Shown in pieces: positions 1 through 12,119 of a stretch of 64,000 nt of DNA. Each line of letters opens with the position of its first letter. The stretch's first letter is position 1. Source of the stretch: Perognathus longimembris pacificus (taxonomy: Eukaryota > Chordata > Mammalia > Rodentia > Heteromyidae). The translations under genes were made by a program, and so were the position numbers. The DNA lies in assembly GCF_023159225.1 (NCBI RefSeq), contig NC_063177.1, forward strand, positions 18,624,673-18,688,672, written 5' to 3'. The notes beneath the pieces were generated by a model. It had not been told where the DNA came from. It saw only the letters and a list, made by a program, of their open reading frames with translations, and searched no databases.

Positions 1-189
1 ATGAGTTTTGATAAGCACCTTTTGAATGGGATCTATGATGTTTTCAAACCTGACTTTCAGAATCAGAGCACATAAATAATTATTTCTAGTTTGGGATCCT
101 TGGTATAAGTTCTGACATTCACATTTCAAAACTATTGTCAGATTATCCAAACTCAGAAAGATTGGGTACTTTCTGCTTGGGAGATTTTA

Positions 190-258
190 GTTCTACCAAA
201 CCTTGTGCTTGCTAGACAAGTACTCTACCTCTTGAGTTACCCACTCCCCAGTTCCTTC
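190..258 (-). repeat. ID-type SINE fragment
   Basis: cttgctagacaagtactcta and cccactccccag resemble an old reverse ID monomer. Confidence 0.5.
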
Positions 259-835
259 TTCTGTTTTGTATGTATTACTTTTGAGTTTAAATCTTCCTAT
301 AGTTGACTATAGTTTGGTTTCTGTTGTAACCTTCTGCTCCTATAGGATAAATGTGGCCTCTGAGCTAAATGGAATTAACTGAGAAGTTAGATTATTAGTT
401 TTATTTTAATGAATTTGCATAGGCCTACAGCTGACAGCCTGTGTTGTCTGGAGAGAATAGTTAAGTAGAACCTCCAGAGGCTACTTTTCCTGAGCCAGAA
501 GTTTCTAAAGTCTTTTGTAGTCAACTTGCCCAGAAGGCCAGATGTAGGGCAGTAACATACCCAGCTTCTCAGAAAAAGGAAGTTCAAGACAGGACACCAG
601 ATAGAGCTTTGCCAGTCAGTTAAAAGTTCTTAGGGGAGTGGAAGAAGTTCCCCTTTAGCACCAAGCATGATTGAGGCTGCAAATAAAAACAAGTAAGGCA
701 GACTCTCTGTGGTTTGTATTTAAAAAAAAATGTGGGCTTTCTGACTTGCCAGGAAACACACAGTGACTTTCAAGCTTTATCATCTTTGAAAGTGTTCTTC
801 AGTCCTCAGCATCCGTGTTAGCATTTTCAGGTCAC

Positions 836-885
836 ATTTATTAAGTACTATATATGTGGCATTACACAGGCACTGTGTGAAAAAG
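836..885 (+). repeat. Possible MIR scrap
   Basis: tttattaagtactatatatg followed by ggcactgtgtg resembles the core/3' part of MIR. Short and uncertain. Confidence 0.35.
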
Positions 886-1559
886 AATAACATTCTTACT
901 GTATCACCTTACATGTAAAAGGAACCAATAAAGACCTCTTAGCATTCATCTAACTAAATGGAAATTAAGTTTAACATAAACCAAATTAAGACAGTAGAGA
1001 AGATAGACAATTATTATCTTTGCTTTTACATGACTTTTTCTGTTTGCAATAAGTTTTTTATTTGGAGTTGGAACAAGGAGGGATGAAGGCAGCTTGAATC
1101 CACCCAGATTTTCTGTGCAGTAAGTTGTACCCTATCTCTTTCCTGCAGGGATGAGCTGTCTCTGCCAAGAGCAAAGTGGTGCTGCTACTGAACAACCTCA
1201 GTCACTTGAGTGGAGACTTATGAGCAGCTTGAGTTCTGAATAGGTAGACATGCTTGCTGGTGGCAAGGCAGTTTGGGCAGAAATGTAGCGGAACTTTTAA
1301 TCTTAGAAAAAAACGGTATCTCGGCCGTGACTTTTAATTGTTGCTTTCTTCACACAGCACACTTTCTCTCAGGCTCCACCCCTCACTGCAGAAAAGAACT
1401 TGTTGACAATAGCTCCATTTTTTTGAAGTCTTACACAAAGGCAGATGTCTCTGGAAATGTAGCTTATGCAAAACATCTGTGTGCTTGACTCTGTTCCCAT
1501 GGTTGTGTGTTTTCCTGTACTGCCACTCCCCCTCCTCCCCCCCACCCCCGGCTTTTTAA

Positions 1560-1728
1560 TAAACTGAAGCCCAGAGCTGGGATCAAAGTTCAGAACCAGC
1601 CTGGACAGACAGAACTTTAGACTCCACCTCCAATTAACCAGCAAAAAGCCAGAAGTGAGGCCTGGCTCAAGACACAGTTAGCAACCCCAACTGTTAGCAA
1701 CCCTGAATTCAAGCCTCAGTACTGAAAC
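1560..1728 (+). repeat. B1-Geo SINE fragment
   Basis: 5'-truncated: starts near gttcagaaccagcctgg, then ccaattaaccagcaaaaagc and a degraded Geo part ending ttcaagcctcagtactg. Confidence 0.65.
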
Positions 1729-1885
1729 CATTAAGGAAATTTTTCTCTTTTGTATTTTTGTTTCTAAGTAATTGTACAAAGGAGTTGCCAACAAAGTAGC
1801 ATATAAATACAATGAATCTTAATCAGTATCACTTCTTATATCATTCTCCCCCCAAAGGAAAAAATCACCCCCATGACCACTATTC

Positions 1886-1992
1886 TTACTAATAGCCATT
1901 TCCCATCTGGCCATATTATCTTCCCATTCTTCATATAGCTTTTTGCCTACTTTTATTTCATGCAAAAGTTGGCACATTTTATCATATAGTTA
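1886..1992. repeat. Local direct duplication, copy 1
   Basis: About 106 bp nearly identical (about five differences) to 3218-3323. It is not one of the SINE families and I do not recognise it. Confidence 0.9.
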
Positions 1993-2414
1993 CATCCCTG
2001 TTTTTCCCCTTATTTTGGCATTATCTTTTGGGTTTTGGTAGAGTTAATAAAGTAGCATTGCAGCTCATCAGCACCCTGTCTGAGAAACTTTGTTTTTTAT
2101 TTTACTTTCTGTCTTATGGGACCCATTATTCTAGTTTCTACAATATGGCCAAGATTCAACTTTTATTTTTAAATGTAAGATAACATGTATAGAATTTTTA
2201 ATTTTCTTAATACTTAAAACTTCATTAAATCATATTGACTTTACAAGACACATTACTATGCCTATCCCAGATCAGCCTTATTTAAAAAAAAAAAAAAGTC
2301 TACAAAAGTAAAGAGCAGACTTAGGGAAAGAGGAAGATGATCAGTCAGAAGATAAGAGACAAAGTACATTCACAAATGCATGTGTGAAAATGTCACAACA
2401 AAACTCATTATTTT

Positions 2415-2626
2415 GGGCTGGGAATATGGCCTAGTGGCAAGAGTGCTTGCCTCATATACATGAAGCCCTGAGTTCGATTCCCCAGCACCACATATATAGA
2501 AAATGGCCAGAAGTGGCGCTATGGCTCAAGTGTCAGAGTGCTAGCCTTGAGCAAAAAAGAAGCCAGGGACAGTGCTCAGGCCCTGAGACCAAGGCCCAGG
2601 ACTGGCAAAAAAACAAAAAAAAAAAA
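2415..2626 (+). mobile_element. IDL-Geo SINE
   Basis: Full-length dimer: ID-like left half with Pol III box B ggttcgattcc-type (here gagttcgattcc), Geo right half, A-rich tail. Confidence 0.9.
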
Positions 2627-2887
2627 CCTATTATTTTATATAGTAAATATATGCTATAAACCACGTTTTAGTAGCAGAGTTTTACTAGTAATTATTTATC
2701 TACCTCACCATAGTTGTCCATATGTCTCATTCTTTGTCTTTTACTTAACAGTGAATAAACCCATATCCATGTCTCATTGTTTGCTTTTTCTTGTTTGAGA
2801 AACTATAACATAAAATGGAGCATGTCTCCTTAGAATGATTATATCTTGCTGCCTTCTCTTTTTAAAAGCATGGTTCCCTGTGCTTTG

Positions 2888-3118
2888 GTGTGTGTGTGTG
2901 TGTGCGTGCATGCACCATGCCTGAAGCTTGAACCTCTGAGCCTCCCCGGTGAATTTTTTTGCTCAAGGCTAGCATTTGAGCAACAGCTTCACTTCCTCTT
3001 TTTTGTGCTTAGTTGGAAATAAGAGTCTTCTGCCCGGGCTAACTTGGTTTGGTGATCCTCAGATCTCAGCCTCCTGAATAGCCAGGATTACAGGCATGCT
3101 CCTCAGGAGTGCCCAGCA
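2888..3118 (-). repeat. B1-Geo SINE with (TG)n at its end
   Basis: Reverse copy, diverged; Geo part then B1 part ending aggattacaggcatgctcc. A (TG)9-type tract sits at the left edge. Confidence 0.7.
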
Positions 3119-3217
3119 TAGATTAGATTTTTAAGGGTATCACAATATCTAGATGGAAAACATCCTATCCTGACTGGCTTAAGAAGCTGTATGACTTACA
3201 TACAGCCTTACTAATTG

Positions 3218-3323
3218 TTACTAATAGCCATTTCCATCTGGCCATATTATCTTTCCATTCTTCATATAGCTTTTTGCCTACTTTTATTTCATGCAAAGGT
3301 CGGCACATTTTATCATACAGTTA
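3218..3323. repeat. Local direct duplication, copy 2
   Basis: Second copy of the 1886-1992 segment in the same orientation, 1.3 kb away. Confidence 0.9.
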
Positions 3324-3640
3324 TAAGATCAAATACTCCTTAGGATGGTAGCTTTCCTTCTAATCATTTTAGGTATTTTGCATTTGGTAATAAAACTGAT
3401 ATTTAAAACAGTTTCTGTTTAGTCATTAGTTTGTGTGGGTTTTGACTTGCCGTTGGGGTAGATTATTGGACAGAGCTGAATCAGGACCTGAAAGCCATGT
3501 AAACAGAAGGTGTGCCTTTGCACTACATGCATATCTATTTCCACACTAGGGCAAATATATGAAGAGTTTTAGCATTTTTTTTCCTCTCCAACTTATTTTA
3601 AACATATAAATTTGCTCTTAGGTCATTGTGATTTGTATGT

Positions 3641-3868
3641 GTTTTTTTTTTTGTTTGTTTTGTTTTGTTTTGTTTGCCAGTCCTGGGCCTTGGACTCAGG
3701 GCCTGAGCACCGTCCCTGGCTTCTTCCCGCTCAAGGCTAGCACTCTGCCACTTGAGCCACAGCGCCGCTTCTGGCCGTTTTCTGTATATGTGGTGCTGGG
3801 GAATCGAACCTAGGGCCTCGTGTATCCGAGGCAGGCACTCTTACCACTAGGCCATATCCCCAGCCCCA
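3641..3868 (-). mobile_element. IDL-Geo SINE
   Basis: Full-length reverse copy with a long T/(TTTG) tract; short target repeat ttgtatgt on both sides. Confidence 0.9.
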
Positions 3869-4217
3869 ATTGTATGTTTTTCTTCTTTGGAATTTTCATT
3901 GCTTTACATTGCTCTTTAGATTATTACAAAGTATTACTTAGTGATGGCTATCTCTAGTTCTCTGATTTCTTACAATCATTTTCTGGAAGATAAGGACTAT
4001 TTTTCTTAATTGGTGCTTTATAAATTTACCCTAAAATGTGCATTTATTGAGTTTCAAAAGAATAAACTGGTAAAACACTGGATTGAACATCAAGAAAGCC
4101 CAATAATTAGAGTTGAAAGGAACAGTAGGAGGGACATTTTTATCTATAGTGGTGGTACAATTCTGTAATGATTATGGAAGGAGAAAGAATATAGAAAATA
4201 AGGAATATCAAAGTTTT

Positions 4218-4432
4218 GTTTGTATTGGTGTAGTCAGATTCTAGGCACAGTCACTTAGTTTTTCACTCATGGCAGTGCTCTTCCACTTGAGACACTTCAT
4301 TTCAGGCTTTTTTGCTGGTTCATTGGAAATAATTCTCATGAACTTTGCTGCCCAGCCTGGCTTTAAACCTGGATCTTCAGATCTCAGCCTCTTAAGTGAG
4401 CTAGGATTACAGATGATCTACCAATACTCAGC
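4218..4432 (-). repeat. B1-Geo SINE, diverged
   Basis: Reverse copy with degraded Geo part, linker tggttcattggaaataa and B1 part cccagcctggctttaaacc. Confidence 0.65.
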
Positions 4433-4572
4433 TTCAAGTTGATGTTTTTTATTTTTTTGCTGCTGACATGATGTACCAACAATGTTGAGTGGCATTTTTT
4501 CTAAGTTTTTACTTCTAAAAGAAAAAATATTTCACCTCTAAAACTGTGATATTGAATAAAGTGGTTCTTCTC

Positions 4573-4682
4573 TTTTTTTGGCGTGTCCTGGGGCTTGAAC
4601 TTAGGAAGCCTGAGCTTCTTTTGCTCAAGCCTAGCACTCTACCACTTGAACCACAGCACCTCTTTTGGCTTTTTCTGTTTAT
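4573..4682 (-). repeat. Geo half of an IDL-Geo SINE
   Basis: Reverse Geo module only, from the T-run to ggctttttctgttta; the ID-like half is missing. Confidence 0.7.
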
Positions 4683-4960
4683 TATCATTATTTAGTAGAG
4701 ATACTGTCCATGACCATATTTTTAATACAGTTGCAAAGCATCATTCCCTGTCAGCTTTTCACTGTTTTACTCTGTTGTCCTTTCCATCACATGTCATCTA
4801 ATGTGACAACAACTGACTAGTTGTTAGATGGGAATATATATTCAACATCTCTGAATTTTTAAAGCTGGGAAATTCTTATTTTTAAATACAATTAGTTGTC
4901 AGTGAATTTGTTTTCAAAGCACTAAATATTAATCTGTATGGTTTAAGGACAGTTAGTAGG

Positions 4961-5010
4961 GTAGGGAAAGGTGCGGTAAAGTAGAGCAAGGTAGGACAAG
5001 GTAGAATGGG
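4961..5010. repeat. Decamer minisatellite, five units
   Basis: Five diverged 10-bp units fitting a consensus close to GTAGGGCAAG, exactly in register. Confidence 0.75.
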
Positions 5011-5149
5011 GCACTGAACTAAAATGCTCAGAAAGGTATGAGGTGATTTCATTGTGTTAGATGCTAAGTGGAAAGGGTCTCAGAAATGTGAAAATTATTT
5101 ACTAGTGCACATCTGATGTTAAATGAAGAGCAGAAAGTTAAATCCTATG

Positions 5150-5330
5150 GTCTTTGCTGATGGTTCACACCTGTAGTCCTAGCTTCTCAAGAGGCTGATA
5201 TCTGAGGATCATGGTTCAAAGCCAAGACAGAAAAGTCCATGAGACTATCATCTCTAATTAATTAGCAAAAATCTGGAAGTGGAGCTGTGGACAACCAGCC
5301 TTCAGTGGAACACTCAAGTGAGAGTTTTAA
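5150..5330 (+). repeat. B1-Geo SINE
   Basis: B1 part (cacctgtagtcctagcttct) plus linker and a truncated Geo part. Confidence 0.7.
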
Positions 5331-5426
5331 AAAAACCTTAATCTTTGACCTTTATATCCCATCACTTGGGAAATGATTGAGGAGTTTCAGAGGAGTGCTG
5401 AGACAGAGGAAGATGTAAGGGAGGTG

Positions 5427-5535
5427 AAGTTTGGCAGTACACATCTGTAATCTCAGTACCTGGAGGCTGAGACAGAAGGATCACAAGTTAAACACAGCTT
5501 GGGCTACATAGCAAACTGTCTCAAACCAAAAGGAT
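5427..5535 (+). repeat. B1-type SINE monomer
   Basis: acatctgtaatctcagtacc, ggaggctgagacagaaggat and agcttgggctacatagcaaa are standard rodent B1 landmarks. Confidence 0.8.
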
Positions 5536-6377
5536 GGTGATGGGTAGGAAAAAAAATGACAGGGAAAGAAAGTGGAGATAGCAAGTATAGACTTTGTTTT
5601 AAAGAATTTCAGTAATGAAGAGAACCCAGAATATGGAACCGTTTTGGAGGGGATGCTTTGTGAGAGGTTGGACTTGAGAGGTTGGGGAAAAGCAGTTACT
5701 AGGGAGATATACTTGGGAGGTTAGGGAATGTGGGTCAAGAACACAAGTAAAGGGGTTACCTTTGACTGCTGACCACATAGTTCACTCCCATTGGAGAAAA
5801 GCAGGTGAGAGTAATTGGGAGAAAGTACATCAGCTAGCTCCCATTTTCATGGTGTTATAGAAGGCAGTGTTAACTGGAGAATGGAAAGATGTAGGAGCTG
5901 TGATAGGATTTGTGGAGAGGGGGCAGGGTTTGGAATTACATTGAAGAGAATGAGAGAGAAGCTGTCCAAAGGTGTTAAGTGTCCAGCTGAGTGAACTCAG
6001 CTGTCTTCTCTGACATCCTTGTCACTGAAACCATAAGTAAGTGCTATGGCATCCAGACTCGTGGTTTCAGTATCTACTTCAACTTCAGTGTTAGGCTTTC
6101 TTTTTTTTTTTTTCATTGTTTCAGTATGTTTACTGAATAATCATTTAGGTATCCAGAACTATATTAGACATTAGAGAGATACTATTAAACAAGGTAAACT
6201 TTCTGCTCCTAAAGTGTTGACTTGCTCAACAAATAATAAACTCATCAAATCCTACAATTAATATTATGAAGGAAAGCAGGAACAAAGAATAAATTATAGG
6301 TTTATAATTTAACATATTTATAATAATAAATTAGAAGATAAGACATGAAACTAGGTTGGTTAAGAAAGAGAAAACTC

Positions 6378-6587
6378 GGGCTGGGGATATAGCCTAGCGG
6401 CAAGAGTGCCTGCCTCGGATACACGAGGCCCTAGGTTCGATTCCCCAGCACCACATATACAGAAAACGGCCAGAAGCGGCGCTGTGGCTCAAGTGGCAGA
6501 GTGCTAGCCTTGAGCAGGAAGAAGCCAGGGACAGTGCTCAGGCCTTGAGTCCAAGGCCCAGGACTGGCAAAAAAAAAAAAAAAAAAA
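6378..6587 (+). mobile_element. IDL-Geo SINE, young subfamily
   Basis: Intact dimer with a pure A tail and a perfect 16-bp target-site duplication aagaaagagaaaactc at 6362-6377 and 6588-6603. It shares the variant tcggatacacgaggccctag with the copies at 37429 and 41820. Confidence 0.95.
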
Positions 6588-7367
6588 AAGAAAGAGAAAA
6601 CTCAAGAGGTTGGTAGCTTAGAAAAAAAGTTGAGGACTCAGAGGGACTAGGGGTTTTCCTCTGGTGAGGAGGGAGTAAAACACATGGGGGGGGTGTCACA
6701 AGAGGGCTCATTATAGTAGCAAGTTTTTGTTGGGGTGTGGGTGGGAAACTACAGCTTGTGAGAATATCTTTGACTGGATCCCTTTCCCCAGAACTTCCTG
6801 TACATTGTATAGTTATCATATCTGGGATTTTAGCAGCCCACAGCCAATATTAAAAATCTGACAATAGCCAGACCCCCCCCAAAAAAAAAAATTTAAGGCT
6901 AGAAACAGGACAAGACAAAACCAGTTACCATTAATCTTAAGAATATAAACATTGTGAATAATGAAAAAGTTAAGAGTGAATGAAACTTTTGTAAACCTCC
7001 AGAACAACACTTCTCAAAAGACCTTTTTCTTGACCCTCTGCAGAAAGAGATGACTCAGCAGTGTCATGAAAATGAACCAGTTAATGTTGATAAAGCTACA
7101 AGATTAATGGCTTAGTTGTAATACAGTTGTGATGCATCACATCCCTTCCCTAAAGATCAATATGTATTTTAAACAACTTTATTTAAAGAAAAAAAAAAGG
7201 GAGGGGGACTCAGTTTCTGAAATCAAGTTTTTCAAGATCTCAAAAGGGATCTCAAAAAGAATTCTGTTTAAACAGAGTCCAAGAGAGGGTCTTTGAAAAT
7301 CAGATGAGAAATTTGGGGACAAAGCAATTGAATGTTTACCTATATGAATAATAAAATTCCAATGGGG

Positions 7368-7485
7368 CCAGGTACCAGTTACTCACCTAGCTGTTTCAGA
7401 GGCTGAAAATGGAAGAATCACAGTTGAAGGCCAGAACAGGCAGACGTGTTCTTAAGACTCTATAATATCAAAAAATAACCAGCAA
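7368..7485 (+). repeat. B1-type SINE, diverged
   Basis: ggccaggtaccagttactca, then aggctgaaaatggaagaatc; no clear Geo part. Confidence 0.6.
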
Positions 7486-7487
7486 TA

Positions 7488-7722
7488 AGCTGGATGCCAA
7501 TGGCTCATACCTGTAATCCTAGCTATTCAGGAGGCTGAGATCTGAATGTTGTGGTTGGAAGCCAGCCTGGGAAAGAGTCTGTGAGACTCTGTCTCCATTT
7601 AACCTCCAAAAAGCTGGAAGTGGAGCTATAGCTCAAGTGGTAGAGTGATAGTCTTGAGTGAAAAAGGTAAGGGATGGCACCCAGATATCAAGCCCCAGTA
7701 TCTGAACAAAAAAATAAAAATA
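7488..7722 (+). repeat. B1-Geo SINE
   Basis: B1 part (ctgtaatcctagctattcag), linker tctccatttaacctcc, Geo part with gctcaagtggtagagtg. Confidence 0.85.
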
Positions 7723-7737
7723 CCTAGCAATAAACCC

Positions 7738-7838
7738 AACTGGAGGCTCTGGTGTGGCTCAAGTGGTAGAGGCCCAGCCAGCCTAGCAAACTCAAGGCAC
7801 TAAAGTTCAAGTCCCAACACCATACACACAAAAAATTA
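7738..7838 (+). repeat. tRNA-like SINE monomer related to Geo
   Basis: A-box-like tggctcaagtgg and B-box-like agttcaagtcc with a short centre (cctagcaaactcaaggca) instead of the longer Geo centre. Confidence 0.6.
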
Positions 7839-8535
7839 TAGTAAGAATCAGGGTGAAAGGTTGGTCAAAATAGGGAATAAATAAATGACAGAAATGAGAT
7901 GTCAGAAGGTAACAAGAACAAGTAGAATATGACCTGGAATTCAAAAGAGGCTTTAACAGATATGGTATGACTCTGGTGGAATGCTTGAAAGCCCAACTTG
8001 CATTCTTTCTACAGGTGTGTTTTAAATACCAGGGAAAGCATTTGTTGAATTATACATACAAAATTATTTTTTCAAATGTTGAACAGTTTTTCTTACTTTC
8101 CTTTTGTTTATTTCTACCTGCTACTTTAAATTTAAAGTCAACTAATGTTGCTCATATCTCTTGGTAACCAATATACTTAACATCTTAAATACTGGGAAAG
8201 AACTTTTCAGAATCATTTGCTTTTGAATGTAGACAGCCTTTAACTTTTTCCTTTCAAAAGGAAAGCATTTGCATCTAGAATTTAAGGATGAGAAACTTAG
8301 TTAATTCAGCCTGTAAGGAATATGGGCTTCTTTGATCTGAAGCAGAAGACTTTCTCAAAAACTAAACTTCCTACCACTATTAGTCAATAGAAGACAAGAT
8401 AACTTGTGTATTGAGATCAATTCCTTTCATGGGCATCTACTTTTTTGTGTGTTGTTGTTTAGAAGGATATGTCTCGAAGTCTCACAAGTGAGCTGAATTA
8501 AGCCCTCCTGCTACCATTTAAAACCCTGAAACCCT

Positions 8536-8748
8536 TCTTTTTTTTTTTTATTTTTTCTTGCCAGCCCTGGGGCTTGAACTTAAGGCCTGGACACTGTCCC
8601 TGAGCTTCTTTTGCTCAAGGCTAGCACTCTACCACTTGAGCCACAATGCCATTTCTGGCTTTTTCTGTTTATGTGGTACCAAGGAATCAAACCCAGGGCT
8701 TCCTGCATTGTAGGCAAGCACTCTACCACTAGGTCACATTCCCAGCCC
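8536..8748 (-). mobile_element. IDL-Geo SINE
   Basis: Near full-length reverse copy from the T tract to cattcccagccct; imperfect flanking repeat around aaaccctt/agaccctt. Confidence 0.85.
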
Positions 8749-9269
8749 TCTAGACCCTTTCTTGATGATAATTTTAAAATCCAAACCAAAAGCTAAACAG
8801 TTTTAATTCCTGAAAGGAGGTCATACAAGTGTGTGGCCAGATAGCAACTAGAAAGAAATACTCTTGGTCTCTGAGAAAACTGAAGAGGAACCAAGAACTG
8901 GGCAGGCATCCAAGTCTTGGCCTGTTTGGCATTTGTGCCTCCTTTGAAGATTTTGTGACCTTAATTTTTTTAATATTTGGTTTTTACATTATTGTCATTA
9001 TTTTTATTATTATTTTGTGGTATTGAGATTTAGACTCGTGGCCTCATGATTGGAAGACTGAGTTCAAATGCTAGCACAACCCAAAACAAAAAAGTAATGA
9101 AAGTTTTTGCTTCATGGGAATATGTCTCAATCTTTTCCACTCAGACCTTAATTTTATCTTCCGGATACTCTGAAAAACAGATTAAAAATTTCAGCAGGCT
9201 TTGCAGTGAAATCCTGCCTTTGTTCTTTTAGGTTAATTGAACAGATTTTTAAAAAAAACAACAACAACA

Positions 9270-9355
9270 GGGTATCAGTCTGGCCAAGTTATCCTGCATC
9301 TTCCTTTCTCTGACTCCTTAGTGCTGGGATTATGATATGCTCTGCCATTTCCACC
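9270..9355 (-). repeat. B1-type SINE fragment
   Basis: Reverse B1 landmarks gtctggccaagttatcctgc and agtgctgggattatgatatg. Confidence 0.6.
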
Positions 9356-9456
9356 TGATCAAATGTATTTTTAACTGCTGTTTGCTTCATAGTTTTAAGA
9401 TAACATGCCCTACATTCACTGAAAACAAAAGATGAATAGTTAAATTGCTAATCTGG

Positions 9457-9695
9457 GAGCTGGGTACCAGTGGCTCAAACCTGTAATCCTTGCCTTTCAT
9501 AATGCTGAGATATGAAGATTACAGTTACCAGCCAGTCTCGGCAGACAAACTTTAGAGACTCTTTTCCTCAGTTAACCAGCAAAAAACAAAACTGGAGGAT
9601 CTCAGGTGGTACAATGCCAGCCATACAGGGAAAAAGCCAAACAAGAGCCCAGAATTCAAGCCCCAGGCACACCCACACCCACAGGCACACGTGCA
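9457..9695 (+). repeat. B1-Geo SINE
   Basis: ctgggtaccagtggctcaaa, linker cagttaaccagcaaaaaac, degraded Geo part; ends in a (CA)-rich stretch. Confidence 0.75.
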
Positions 9696-10260
9696 TGTGT
9701 GCTGTCCTGGTGTCAGATGGCACAGTGGCCTAGTCTTGACTCTACTGTTAATAACCTGTGAGATTTGGGACCAGAGATTAAATTCTGTGGGTTATACTTA
9801 ATATAGCTATTGTAAGCTCAGAAATGAATTTTAACTAACTTAAGCAAAATACTTGTCAGAGGTCACTTAATTAATGGGAGGCTGAAGGACCAAGTTCAGA
9901 GAACAAAGCCAGAATAAGGAAGGCCGTGAAGCAGGAGCAGACTGGTATAAACCTGTCCATTCTCCTCACAATGAATATGACTACATCCCACCATGTCTCC
10001 TCTTTCATTTGTCTAAGATTAACAGTCCAAAGGAAAATTTTCAGTAGGCCAGACACAAACCACATTCTGACTTTCTGCAAAGCCCTTTGCAGCTCCAAAG
10101 CTGAAGACCACTAAGTCCACTTTTGCAAAAGAAAAAAATAGTGTAATATTAGAAAAGAGTGTACTATAATTGCTAGATAGCCACAAATAGTGAATGTTAA
10201 ACTAGACGTGTCTCATTTATAAAAATTGGAAGATTGAATTGTCTGATGAACAAGTGAAAG

Positions 10261-10472
10261 GGGTTTTTTTTGTTTGTTTGTTTTTGCCAGTCCTGGGGCT
10301 TGGACTCAGGGCCTGAGCACTGTCCCTGGCTTCTTTGCTCAAGGCTATTGCTCTACCACTTGAGCCACAGCTCCACTTCCAGCTTTTTCTATATATGTGG
10401 TGCTGAGGAATCGGAACCCAGGGCTTCATGCCTGCTAGGCACGCACTCTACCACTAGGCCACATTCCCAGCC
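10261..10472 (-). mobile_element. IDL-Geo SINE
   Basis: Full-length reverse copy with a perfect 12-bp target-site duplication aacaagtgaaag at 10249-10260 and 10473-10484. Confidence 0.93.
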
Positions 10473-11461
10473 AACAAGTGAAAGTTTTTTATCAAACATT
10501 TCTAAGATAATTACAGTTAAGAAAAATGACACAATAAGATTTTATCAGTAAATATTCAAAATAAATGACAGGAATTTTCTGGAGGATTTTCTTTGTTTTC
10601 TTTTCTTTTTTTGTTTGTTTCTGCCTCCACTTAAGGCCTATAAATGAAAACATCAGAAAGGTTAATTTGGGTTAAAATTTGTTTTTATGCTTAAAATATG
10701 CTTAAAGACTTTTTTTTTCTCCTTCTATTAAGAAAAGTAGGGAAAGGAGAAAACAAATAGCTACATCTAAGTGGAGATGTCCTAGGCATTGAACAACAAT
10801 TTTAAGCAAATTAACTAGTACTAAAATAGTTGTAGTTAATAAGTAAAAACTAAAATCTTAAACTCTGCTCTGCTGTGCTGGTAATTGGTCTGTTAGCAAG
10901 ACCCAGCCTCTGCTTATATGCTGATTAAGAAAGAAAGAATTCCACTATAAGTCTGGGAATTAATACCTCAGGGCAGTTGGTTCCAGGTATAGCTTGCCAT
11001 TTGAATATTGTCAGTTGGTTGTTGAGTAATTTATGGTAGGAGTGGGAAATTAGAAAACAGTATAAGGTTTGTTTTGGAATTTTCTTCTAGTTTAAATTTC
11101 TTTAGGAATACAAAATATTTCTCATTAACTAGAAATGTGCTTTTGACTGTTTTGCAGTCAGATTTCATATATCAGGGCACAAAACGTTTTTCATTTTTTT
11201 TAACTTAGCCCTACTTTTTGATAGGGTCCTGTATTGATAGCTCTGTAATTTCTTGGCCTCTAGTCTGATATTTGAAACTCATAATTATAAATTTTCCTTT
11301 TGATGTATAGTCCTACTAGGCAGGTCCATGAATTCATTTCCACTTAGTCAGATTGACAAAGGTACCTGGCACCTTAATTTGGAAAGTTAAACAACTAAAC
11401 AGGGAAACCTGGATATATAGGATATATTTGAAAGTTTCCTCTAGGTGAATATTGTTTATGT

Positions 11462-11562
11462 TACTATAGAGACCAGGCTGCCTTTGAACTTCAATTTAGA
11501 ATATCCTTGCTTCAGCTCCCCAAGTGCTGGGATTACAGGCATGTACTACCACGTTAAGCTAG
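11462..11562 (-). repeat. B1-type SINE
   Basis: Reverse B1: agaccaggctgcctttgaac, then aagtgctgggattacaggca. Confidence 0.75.
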
Positions 11563-11617
11563 ATGAATATTCTTTAAGGCAAAAATGTAAAAGTTCAGAT
11601 TATATACATTTGATTTT

Positions 11618-11842
11618 TTTTTCTGACTAGTACTTAAACTTGTACTCAAGGCCTTGCCCTCATCAACTTGCGTGCTCACCCTGGTACTCTACCACTTGAG
11701 CCATGCCTACAGCCCAGCCTTTTCTGGTTAATTGAAGATAGAGTTAATATTTTTTCGGCCTAGGCTGCCTTGGAACTGTGACCCTCCCGATCTCAGATTC
11801 CTAAGTAACTAGGATTATAAGTATGAGCCACCAGCACCTGGT
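11618..11842 (-). repeat. B1-Geo SINE
   Basis: Reverse copy: Geo part with actctaccacttgagccatg, linker ggttaattgaagata, B1 part with ccaccagcacctgg. Confidence 0.8.
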
Positions 11843-12119
11843 TTATATGTTTGAATGTCACATAACTGCCAGTCAATTCACTTTGTGTGGTAATAGATTG
11901 TGTGTAGCTGATAATACACAATTATTTACCTATAGGTTTTGCCTTCAGATAGAAATACCAACATACCCAAGAGCTTGACATTAGAAACTCTATACATGAG
12001 AATCTATTTCCTTTATTTTAATCTTGAAATATTTACTTTCTAAAACTTTCTTTCTCATAGTAAATTGTTTCTTCTGGTGTATGTTGCATGTAAAACAGTA
12101 GATTTTCTACTCAACTGAC

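Noticed and set aside
7738..7838. True tRNA gene
   Set aside because: It has A- and B-box-like motifs but no complete cloverleaf; it fits a worn SINE monomer.
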